DNA of 46,668 bases, from the NCBI GenBank assembly GCA_945872195.1, contig CAMBZO010000001.1, positions 1-46,668 of the forward strand, given 5' to 3'. This DNA comes from Akkermansia muciniphila. GTDB lineage: Bacteria; Verrucomicrobiota; Verrucomicrobiia; Limisphaerales; SXTU01. Position 1 is the stretch's first letter. Each line of letters opens with the position of its first letter. Below, piece after piece: positions 40,107 to 46,668 of the stretch. The position numbers and the translations under genes were made by a program. Under the pieces are notes generated by a model that worked only from the letters and a program-made list of their open reading frames with translations, was not told the origin of the DNA and did no database searches.

Positions 40107-41867
40107 TCACTTCCCCGCCGTCACCTCGGCATCGAAGACGCCAGTGAGCACACGACCTTCGCTCTTCACTTGCACCCAGATGCGATAGTGACCGGCGCGG
40201 GGGAACTCGTAGGGGAACGAGACGGAGTCAGTGAGGCCAGTGGCGTGCGGTGTTGGAGTCTTGGTAGGGGGCAGTTCCTTCACCTCGGCTCGCGCGGCTT
40301 TGCCGTCCTTCTTCCCCTCCTTTGTCTCGCGTTTCACGAAGGCTTCTTGTGCTGCCATCGAGATGGTCCCGACGGGGTGCAGGTGCGCGAACACGCCGCC
40401 GTCCGCGCGACGCACCGCCGCGTGGCCGGACATGCCGATGTAAGGCTCCAGTGGGGCAGGGGAGCCGTCGGGCTTGAGCACCTTGAAGCGCAGCGGCGCT
40501 TCGCGCTTCGTTTGTAACGCGTCCGTCCGCTCCCACTGCATCACGTAGCCGCCGGGCAGGCGGCAGGAGTTCGGAGTGCCTGCGGGCAGCGGGTCGCCGA
40601 AGTGCCACGAGTCATCCGGGTCGAAGGCGTTGGCGGAGTCGTCACCCGCCGCACGGCGCACGGGCACGCCGCAGAACGGGTCCGACGCTCCGGCGCGCCG
40701 CGGGACATTCGCGAAGTTCGCAGACGGCTCCGGCAAATCAGCCTTCGCTGTGAGCGTTTGGGAAAAACCCGTTTCGTGTGTCACGTCCGCGATGACCGAG
40801 TAGCGTCCCGGCGGCAGCGGCGGAATGGCGGTCTCGAAAACCTGGCCCGCGCGCTGAATCGGATGCAGGTGCGCGAAGGTGTCCGGGGCCTCGTCGCGGA
40901 TGAGGAAGAGGTGCATCAGTTTGCCGTGGTCGGGCGCGAGCGGCGACCAGTGGCGCTGCCCGCCATCGCGCGTGTCCACCTCCAGCCGCAGGATGGGCAG
41001 GCCATTCGTCACGAGCACGGTGGCGTCGAGCGGCAGCGGGCGGTAGAGGCGATTGTTGCGGTAGTCGCGGTCCACGGCGTCCCACCACGACTTGCCGCCC
41101 ACGACCATGCCGGTGAAAAGCAGCGTGCTGGCAATCATCGCCAGCGTCGCGCGGACACGGACAGGCCGCGCGATTTCTTCACCCGGTTTCAAGACTGACT
41201 CGCCCCAAGCTGCACCGACGAGTCGCACTGCTGCGATGAAGAGAAAGACGCCGAGCACGAGCAGCGTCGTCGCAAAGCCGGGAACCATCTCCTTTCGTGC
41301 GGTCGCGAAGTTATTGACCGGCACCATCACCCCGCCCGCGCCGCCGGTTCCCTCGACTTGCACATGCACACTGTAAGCACCCGGCGTCATCAGCCAAAGC
41401 GTGGCGGAATAGAGATTGGTCTCACCGCGCACCGGTTGGGCCACGTCGGCCGGGGGCGAGCCGCCCTTGCCCGCCCGCCAATGCACTGGCAACACCGCGA
41501 CGCGCGTCACGCCCGGCCCCAGCGTGCGCACAGAAATCTCCGCCACCCCCGGCACGACCTCGGGTGGGCGCACCACCACGCGCACCGGATGCGGCCCCGC
41601 CTTGCCCTCGAAGATGACATTCGGGCTGCCGATGTGAGCCGCAACAGGCGAGGCGAGCGACAAGAGCAGGAGGCAGAAGAGGAAACACTGTTTGCCGCGA
41701 AAGGGCGCAGAGAGCACAGAGGTGAAATTTTTAACTTCCAACTTCCAACGCTGAACATTGAACGAACGCGCCGTTGGAAGTTGAGCGTTGAACGTCGAGC
41801 GGTGGACTTTTTCTTCCTTCGGCTTTGCGCTCTCTGCGCCCTTTCGCGGCAAAAGAATCGCCTTCAT
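40107..41867 (-). CDS. Exported membrane-anchored protein with two FAHLHP motifs (YtkA-like)
   Basis: A 586-residue protein whose ATG overlaps the stop of the upstream membrane gene (ATGA), which fixes the start. Residues about 5-75 are derived from the inverted-repeat element at 41691-41853 and lead into a hydrophobic segment (CFLFCLLLLSLASPVAAH) that looks like a signal peptide; a GTG at 41717 would start closer to it. Two transmembrane stretches follow (FATTLLVLGVFLFIAAVRLV and ATLAMIASTLLFTGMVVGG). The C-terminal half carries LMHLFLIRDE...FAHLHP and later VFAHLHPVG. This paired His motif is familiar from YtkA-like periplasmic domains. His pairs suggest metal (perhaps copper) handling, an inference only. 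Confidence 0.7.
   Translation of the reverse strand: MKAILLPRKGAESAKPKEEKVHRSTFNAQLPTARSFNVQRWKLEVKNFTSVLSAPFRGKQCFLFCLLLLSLASPVAAHIGSPNVIFEGKAGPHPVRVVVRPPEVVPGVAEISVRTLGPGVTRVAVLPVHWRAGKGGSPPADVAQPVRGETNLYSATLWLMTPGAYSVHVQVEGTGGAGGVMVPVNNFATARKEMVPGFATTLLVLGVFLFIAAVRLVGAAWGESVLKPGEEIARPVRVRATLAMIASTLLFTGMVVGGKSWWDAVDRDYRNNRLYRPLPLDATVLVTNGLPILRLEVDTRDGGQRHWSPLAPDHGKLMHLFLIRDEAPDTFAHLHPIQRAGQVFETAIPPLPPGRYSVIADVTHETGFSQTLTAKADLPEPSANFANVPRRAGASDPFCGVPVRRAAGDDSANAFDPDDSWHFGDPLPAGTPNSCRLPGGYVMQWERTDALQTKREAPLRFKVLKPDGSPAPLEPYIGMSGHAAVRRADGGVFAHLHPVGTISMAAQEAFVKRETKEGKKDGKAARAEVKELPPTKTPTPHATGLTDSVSFPYEFPRAGHYRIWVQVKSEGRVLTGVFDAEVTAGK
41691..41853. repeat. 163-bp inverted-repeat element with low-complexity core
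   Basis: Arms 41691-41715 and 41829-41853 are perfect 25-bp inverted copies (TTTGCCGCGAAAGGGCGCAG then AGAGC). The core (41727-41805) holds TTAACTTCCAACTTCCAACG and the opposed GTTGGAAGTTGAGCGTTGAA, again inverted relative to each other. The whole element is in frame with the N-terminus of the YtkA-like protein. A decayed relative lies at 3941-3991. Confidence 0.85.
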
Positions 41868-43126
41868 CGCCGCACCTTCAGCATCCAGTTGCCGAACCAC
41901 AGCCCCGTGCGGCACGCGCCGCAGGCGAGCACGAGTCCGAAGGCGAGACCGCGCGCCGTCACCGGGTCGCGGTCCAGTCGCCAGAAGTCATTCAACCACG
42001 GGCCGATGGTTGACGTGTAAGGCCAGTGGCGGTGGCCGGCGAAGAACCAGTTGTCCGACGCGGGACTCAGCATGAACGCGGAGAAGTTCCATTGCGCTGC
42101 CAGCACCAACCCGAGGAACGCCACGCCCAGCGCGACCGCCAGCAGCCAGTCGCCAAGCCAGTGTGCCGGCGGCTTGCAGTCGCCGGCTGTTGCATTCGTT
42201 TCATCAGGAGGGCGACTGCAAGCCGCCGGCACGGGTGCGCTGTCATTTTGCCTCGCCCAGCCCACCAGCAAATCAATCACCACCGCCGGCACCACGAGCC
42301 ACACGGGGAAGGGCGGCGGGACCATGTGCGTGACCGGGTTGTAGATGGGAGCGAGCATCGGCTGCGCGGGGAAGAGTGGCAGAACCCAAATCAGCACCGC
42401 ATAGAAAAGCATGTAAACCCCAGCCGCGCACGTCGCGCCCCAGCGCAGGCTCCCGGCGCGCGCGGCCATCACCAGCAGCGCTGGGTAATGCACGCACACG
42501 ATGAGATAAAACGTCATCGTGTGCTGCGAGTTCGGAAAGCTGTATTCCATCACGATGATGGAGTTCGTCGCCGTCATGATGCCGACCATGAACACAAAGA
42601 GCTTGGCGACCGCCCCGCGTTGGGCCTCGCCCACGCTGTTCTTCCACGACAGCACCAGCAGCAGCACGCCCAGCACCACGCTGAACATCCCGATGGCCAG
42701 CAGCGCGTGGGGGGGACTGAGAATTTGCACGTCGAGGCCGTAGGTATTGTGCCACCAATCGTCGAACGGTGCGGAAGTCAGCATCGCGAAGCAGCCCCAG
42801 ATGGAAATCCACGCGCCCAGCGGCGCGCGCGCGCCCCAGAAGCCCACCGTCGCCGCGCGCTCGGTCGCCGCGCCGAAGAACGTCGCCCTCAACGCCAGCC
42901 AGCCGCACGTCAACCCCGGCACCACGCCGCCGAGGTAGATGACGATGTGCGCCGGCGTCCAGAACGTGTCGCGCCCGATGCTCATGTGCCACGAGATGTC
43001 CCACAACGCGCCGAGCGGGATGCAGCACGCGCCGCACACCGCGATGGCGAGATGCCACGGGATGGCGGCGGAGCGAACGGAAGTTTCCGCTGGGGCGGCG
43101 ATGAGAGTTGTAGTGGCCGTCTGCAT
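41864..43126 (-). CDS. Ten-helix integral membrane protein of unknown function
   Basis: A 420-residue protein with about ten hydrophobic helices. Conserved-looking polar residues lie at helix edges: DISWHMSIGRDTFWTPAHIV, APFDDWWHNTYGLD, SPPHALLAIG and FPNSQHTMTFYLIVCVH. The repeated Trp-His and Pro-x-His placements are like those of heme or metal ligands in membrane enzymes, but I cannot assign a family. An in-frame 22-bp inverted repeat at 42163-42232 encodes the hydrophilic loop PAACSRPPDETNATAGDCKP between two helices. The stop overlaps the ATG of the YtkA-like gene (ATGA), so the two proteins probably work together. Start: ATG 43126; a GTG at 43165 would add 13 residues. Confidence 0.75.
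   Translation of the reverse strand: MQTATTTLIAAPAETSVRSAAIPWHLAIAVCGACCIPLGALWDISWHMSIGRDTFWTPAHIVIYLGGVVPGLTCGWLALRATFFGAATERAATVGFWGARAPLGAWISIWGCFAMLTSAPFDDWWHNTYGLDVQILSPPHALLAIGMFSVVLGVLLLVLSWKNSVGEAQRGAVAKLFVFMVGIMTATNSIIVMEYSFPNSQHTMTFYLIVCVHYPALLVMAARAGSLRWGATCAAGVYMLFYAVLIWVLPLFPAQPMLAPIYNPVTHMVPPPFPVWLVVPAVVIDLLVGWARQNDSAPVPAACSRPPDETNATAGDCKPPAHWLGDWLLAVALGVAFLGLVLAAQWNFSAFMLSPASDNWFFAGHRHWPYTSTIGPWLNDFWRLDRDPVTARGLAFGLVLACGACRTGLWFGNWMLKVRR
42163..42232. repeat. 22-bp perfect inverted repeat inside a membrane-protein gene
   Basis: Arms 42163-42184 and 42211-42232 are exact inverted copies (starting GTGCCGGCGGCTTGCAGTCG) around a 26-base loop. The left arm shares the word GTGCCGGCG(A/G)CTTGCAGTCG with the murF hairpin at 14629-14658. 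It is in frame with the gene. Confidence 0.9.
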
Positions 43127-43295
43127 GAGCGCGGGGCAAGCGTGACTGAGCGCCGAGACTGTCACGACGCGGCGCGCTTGCCGAGTGGTTTTCCAAACCC
43201 GCGAGGATGGCGCTTGCCGCGCTCGAGCCGATTGGCTTCGTGTTGCGGCCGCATTCCCACCCAGCGAAAGGTGAAGACTTGAAAGCTGGCTTTAG

Positions 43296-44285
43296 TCAGC
43301 GCTTCCCTGGCGCGGGAGTTAGCGCGGCATTCCGCGCCTTGCCCGAGTCGTCAATGCGGCGGAGGAGGGAGAGCTTCACCGGTTCGAGACCCGTTTCCGT
43401 CACCGGTTCGAGGTGGATGCGTGCGAGGTTCAGGTGGCCGGCGTGGATGGCGTAGCGAGCGAGGTGGATGCGAGCCTCGTCGCGCTGGGTGTCGTCCGTC
43501 GCGAGCTTGAATGCGTTTTCCCACGCGGCCAGGCCTGCGGCGGGGCGGGCGGGCCTCACGACATAGTAGGTCCGCGCGAAGTCAGCGGCGAATGGATAGC
43601 TCTGCGGTGCCAACTTCATCCCCTGCCGGTAAAGGAGGAGCACCCGGTCGAAAAGCTCCCGTTCGGTGAGTTTATAATGGCTCATTGCATTGCCCCGGTA
43701 GAGCAGGAGCGCGGTGGCGTAATCGAAGTGATAGACCGCCTCGTCTGACGCGAATGAGAGAGTCTTCTCGAAGCATGCGAAGGCGTCCAGTATGCGCCCG
43801 TTGTGGGCGAGTTCGTGGGCGAGATCGTTCCAGGGCACGGGGCAGTCGGGGTTCTCGGCGCGGGCTTCTTCCCAACGCCGGATCGTGCCCAAGTCCTCTG
43901 TTATGTTGTCGCAAAAAACCTTCAGTTGATCGGCGGCTCCAGCGTGGAGCGGATAGCGGCCGATAAATTCGCGATAGCCCGCAGAGACGATGACGAGGCG
44001 GCGCTCCATCCGCGTGCTGAGCAGGTTCGGCGGCTTCTCAGCCAGATGGTTGTCATGCGCGTCGGTTTCAAGAAGCCAGCGGCTCATGTCCAGCCGTGCG
44101 CGCTCGCCGCGCGCCCGCAACGCAGCGAACTCAGCTTCTGCAGTAGGTTTGCTCGTCGCAACATCTGGGCCGGCGGCAGAGGCTCGGTGAGGCGTGAGCC
44201 AGCAGAGCAGGGCGGTGGACAAGGCCAGCGCATGTTTGCCGAACCGGAGTTGAGCCGAGGCAGCCGGCGCGAAAAGACAGTTCAT
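43296..44285 (-). CDS. Exported TPR-like protein
   Basis: A 329-residue protein with an N-terminal signal-like segment (HALALSTALLCWLTPHRASA) and helical repeats of TPR character, for example PWNDLAHELAHNGRILDAFA with CFEKTL, and DEARIHLARYAIHAGHLNLA. Such repeats mediate protein contacts. The middle region (GEYLR-free, with SRWLLETDAHDNHLAEKPPN) has no recognised domain. ATG 44285 is chosen because it starts the signal peptide; the frame is open further but not signal-like. No function can be assigned. The gene is 170 bp upstream of the ten-helix membrane gene on the same strand. Confidence 0.65.
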   Translation of the reverse strand: MNCLFAPAASAQLRFGKHALALSTALLCWLTPHRASAAGPDVATSKPTAEAEFAALRARGERARLDMSRWLLETDAHDNHLAEKPPNLLSTRMERRLVIVSAGYREFIGRYPLHAGAADQLKVFCDNITEDLGTIRRWEEARAENPDCPVPWNDLAHELAHNGRILDAFACFEKTLSFASDEAVYHFDYATALLLYRGNAMSHYKLTERELFDRVLLLYRQGMKLAPQSYPFAADFARTYYVVRPARPAAGLAAWENAFKLATDDTQRDEARIHLARYAIHAGHLNLARIHLEPVTETGLEPVKLSLLRRIDDSGKARNAALTPAPGKR

Positions 44286-44416
44286 GAATAATTTCGGTGC
44301 GTAGAGACGCAACGCCACGACGAAAGTTCCAAGAATATGTTGCGCAATGTTTGCACGGCGAGGAGAGCTGCGTCTTCCGTGCGGCCCAAGCTTCATCCTC
44401 GCAGCCACAAAGGCAG

Positions 44417-44440
44417 AAGCCCCTGTTTTCACAGGGGCTT
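44417..44440 (-). terminator. Hairpin terminator after initiator tRNA
   Basis: AAGCCCCTG (44417-44425) pairs perfectly with CAGGGGCTT (44432-44440) around a 6-base loop. It lies 14 bases beyond the 3' end of the tRNA on the minus strand. The following bases are only mildly T-rich, so strength is uncertain. Confidence 0.65.
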
Positions 44441-44454
44441 CATGCATACTGAAT

Positions 44455-44531
<77 letters not shown>

Positions 44532-44598
44532 ATCAAGTTGCGCGGAAGCTAGTGGAACCCGTCCGGCGCGCAAGCTCTATTATCACGTCGGAGGCAAA

Positions 44599-46392
44599 AT
44601 GAAACGAAAGGCGGGCACTTTTCCATTGCCGTATCAGCCGCGTCTCCCATCCTCCGCGCCAATGAATCTGCTGCCCTTCACGAACCTCCCCGTCCACTCC
44701 CCGCGCAGCTTTGTGCCCGCCCAAATTGACCTCGGCGACTGGAGCCAGATCGCCCCGCTCTTTGACCGGCTCGACGCGCGCGCGCCGCAATGCCAGTCGC
44801 CTGCTGAGTTTGAGCGGTGGATTCTTGACCAAGGCGAGATCTTCGCCGCGCTCGATCAGGAGGGCAGCCAGCGCTACATCGCGATGACCTGCCACACGGA
44901 TAGCCCGGAGGCGGAGGCGTCTTACTTGCACTTCGTCGAGAAGGTTGAACCCGAGCTGAAGCCCCGCCAGTTCCACCTCGCGAAGCTCTTCCTTGCCCAC
45001 CCGCTCCGCGCGCAGCTCGACAAGCATCGCTACGAAGTCTTCGACCGCGACACCGCGCTGCTCGTCGAGCTGTTTCGGGAGGAGAACGTCCCGCTCCAAA
45101 CCGAGGAGGCCAAGCTCGGCCAGCAATATCAAAAGCTCTCCGGCTCGCTCACCGTGAACTTCCGCGGCGAGGAGAAGACACTCGTCCAGATGGGCCGCTA
45201 CTTGGAAGAACCTGACCGTGCCCTCCGCGAGGAGGCGTGGACGCTTGTCGCGCAGCGGCGTTTGCAGGTGGCCGACCAGATTGAGGAACAGTTCGAGGCG
45301 CTGCTTAAGGTGCGCGAACAAATCGCCCGCAACGCCGGCTTCGAGAACTACCTCGCCTACTCCTTCCGTGCGAAGGGCCGCTTCGACTACACGGCGGAGG
45401 ATTGCGTCAAGTTCCACGCCGCCGTGGACACGGAGTTCATGCCCGTGGTGCGCTTGTTGCAGGTCGAGCGCAAGCGCCAGCTCGGCGTGGATGCATTGCG
45501 CCCGTGGGACACCGCCGTGGACCCGATGAACCGCGCGCCGCTCCGACCCTTCGCTGAAGTGGACGAGATGGTCACGCGCACGCAGCGTGTCTTTGACAAG
45601 GTGGATGCCGAACTTGCCGCCGGCTTCGCCCAGATGCGCGACCTCAAGCTCCTCGACCTCGCCAATCGCAAGGGCAAGGCCCCCGGCGGCTACCAGTCCA
45701 CCCTCGCCGAGGCGCGGCTGCCGTTCATCTTCATGAACTCCGTCGGCGTGCAGCGCGACGTGGAGACGATGCTCCACGAGGCCGGTCACGCCTTCCACAC
45801 GCTCGCGGCGAAGAACGAGGACATTTACCCGTATCGCAACGCGCCGATTGAGTTCTGCGAAGTCGCCTCGATGGCGATGGAACTGCTCGGCAACCAGCAC
45901 CTCGAAGAGTTCTACACGCCCGCCGAGGCGAACCGCGCACGCAAGACGCACCTCGAAGGCATCATCGGCTTCTTCCCGTGGATGGCGACGGTGGACGCGT
46001 TTCAGCACTGGATTTACTCACACCCCGGCCACACCCGCGCCGAGCGCACGGCCGCGTGGCTCGCGCTGATGGACCGTTTTGGTGGCGACGTGAGCTGGGC
46101 CGGCCACGAGTCCGCGCGGGCGAACCTCTGGCATCGCCAGCTCCACATCTTCCTTCACCCGTTCTACTACGTGGAATACGGCATCGCCCAACTCGGCGCG
46201 TTGCAAGTCTGGGCCAACTCCCACCGCGACCCGGTGAAAGCACTGCGCGATTACAAAGCTGGTCTCGCGCTCGGTGGCTCTCGTCCGCTGCCGGAACTTT
46301 TCGCCGCCGCCGGGTGCCGCTTCGACTTCAGCGCGGAGACCGTGCGCCCGCTCGTGGCGCTGACGCGCAGCGAGTTGGCGAAGTTTAACTGA
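44599..46392 (+). CDS. M3 family oligopeptidase (PepF type)
   Basis: A 597-residue zinc metallopeptidase of the M3 oligopeptidase F type, cytoplasmic and cleaving short peptides. The zinc site HEAGH lies at residues 393-397 with the third ligand Glu in NAPIEFCEVASMAMELL. N-terminal family pattern NLPVHSPRSFVPAQIDLGDW and the C-terminal FHPF-like HIFLHPFYYVEYGIAQLGAL are also typical. Start: ATG 44599 is preceded by GGAGG at 44590-44594, one of the few clear ribosome sites here. ATG 44662 would trim 21 residues and starts closer to the conserved region, so it is a fair alternative. The frame is open further upstream only through the antisense of the tRNA gene. Confidence 0.92.
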   Translation: MKRKAGTFPLPYQPRLPSSAPMNLLPFTNLPVHSPRSFVPAQIDLGDWSQIAPLFDRLDARAPQCQSPAEFERWILDQGEIFAALDQEGSQRYIAMTCHTDSPEAEASYLHFVEKVEPELKPRQFHLAKLFLAHPLRAQLDKHRYEVFDRDTALLVELFREENVPLQTEEAKLGQQYQKLSGSLTVNFRGEEKTLVQMGRYLEEPDRALREEAWTLVAQRRLQVADQIEEQFEALLKVREQIARNAGFENYLAYSFRAKGRFDYTAEDCVKFHAAVDTEFMPVVRLLQVERKRQLGVDALRPWDTAVDPMNRAPLRPFAEVDEMVTRTQRVFDKVDAELAAGFAQMRDLKLLDLANRKGKAPGGYQSTLAEARLPFIFMNSVGVQRDVETMLHEAGHAFHTLAAKNEDIYPYRNAPIEFCEVASMAMELLGNQHLEEFYTPAEANRARKTHLEGIIGFFPWMATVDAFQHWIYSHPGHTRAERTAAWLALMDRFGGDVSWAGHESARANLWHRQLHIFLHPFYYVEYGIAQLGALQVWANSHRDPVKALRDYKAGLALGGSRPLPELFAAAGCRFDFSAETVRPLVALTRSELAKFN

Positions 46393-46402
46393 GGCGGCTG
46401 AC

Positions 46403-46668
46403 GTGCAGATAATCCCGTCCAAACCGCGCGGCTCGCCCCCGTGCCGCTTGCGGACGTGGGTGTCCGCGCTGCTTTCGTTGCTGGCAGCAGGGGTGGAGAT
46501 CTTCGCCCAAACCCGAGTTCTCGACGCCACGCGCTACCATCTCGGCACGGAAGGTTTTCCCGAATGGCAGGAGTTCATCGGCAAGAAGCCGCACGGGCGG
46601 ATGCTGGAAGTCCGCTTCGAGGCACAGCGCAATGAATCCGAGCAAACGCTCCTGATCCGCCAGCGTGA
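46403..46668 (+). CDS. Exported hypothetical protein, 3' end beyond window
   Basis: A GTG at 46403 opens a frame that runs to the window edge (88 complete codons). The N-terminus is basic and followed by a hydrophobic stretch, TWVSALLSLLAAGVEIFAQ, consistent with a signal peptide cut after AQ. The mature part begins TRVLDATRYHLGTEGFPEWQ and is rich in charged residues; no domain can be recognised from this fragment. GTG 46460, closer to the hydrophobic core, is an alternative start. It begins 10 bp after the oligopeptidase stop and might be cotranscribed. Confidence 0.6.
   Translation, partial: MQIIPSKPRGSPPCRLRTWVSALLSLLAAGVEIFAQTRVLDATRYHLGTEGFPEWQEFIGKKPHGRMLEVRFEAQRNESEQTLLIRQR

Overview
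The window is GC-rich, gene-dense bacterial chromosome. Its centre is a complete-looking division and cell wall (dcw) cluster with FtsZ, FtsA and a meso-diaminopimelate-type MurE. Around it are exported beta-propeller proteins, a ten-heme cytochrome next to an outer-membrane barrel, and several families of short repeats that run in frame through genes. Together these suggest a Gram-negative member of the PVC group, most likely Verrucomicrobiota (Pedosphaera/Limisphaerales-like). That placement is inference from gene content and sequence style; no 16S gene is present.

Layout. (1) 1-8.0 kb, housekeeping and sugar metabolism: a cut-off exported protein (-), glycerate kinase overlapping a DUF2007 protein (+), a 2-hydroxyacid dehydrogenase (-), tRNA-Thr (-), endonuclease III (+), two tandem GDP-mannose 4,6-dehydratase-family genes (+), then a RibD-type reductase and queA (-). 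(2) 8.3-27.8 kb, one long + strand run: mraZ, rsmH, ftsL-like, ftsI, murE, murF, mraY, murD, a LysM protein, ftsW, murG, murB, ddl, ftsQ, ftsA, ftsZ. Several genes share stop/start bases. murC is absent. Five TGGGN-type boxes at exact 10-bp spacing lie upstream of mraZ and look like its own operator. (3) 27.8-37.8 kb: a six-repeat NHL propeller protein, a ten-heme cytochrome c fused to an LVIVD-type propeller, and a large outer-membrane barrel protein, all on -, with a divergent exported protein carrying two HbpS/GlcG-type domains. This looks like a porin-cytochrome electron conduit. (4) 37.9-44.3 kb, - strand: Asp-box sialidase-like protein, SMP-30-like protein, an exported YtkA-like protein translationally coupled to a ten-helix membrane protein, and a TPR-like protein. 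(5) 44.4-46.7 kb: initiator tRNA (-), an M3 oligopeptidase (+) and a cut-off exported protein (+).

The most unusual signals are repeats that are tolerated in frame. Low-complexity 'AACTTTCAACTC'-type tracts lie inside queA, murG and the N-termini of the RibD-like protein, the cytochrome and the YtkA-like protein. There is also a 22-bp perfect inverted repeat inside a membrane protein gene, a related hairpin inside murF, and a 139-bp four-hairpin element abutting the NHL gene. No transposase, phage gene, integrase or CRISPR array was seen.
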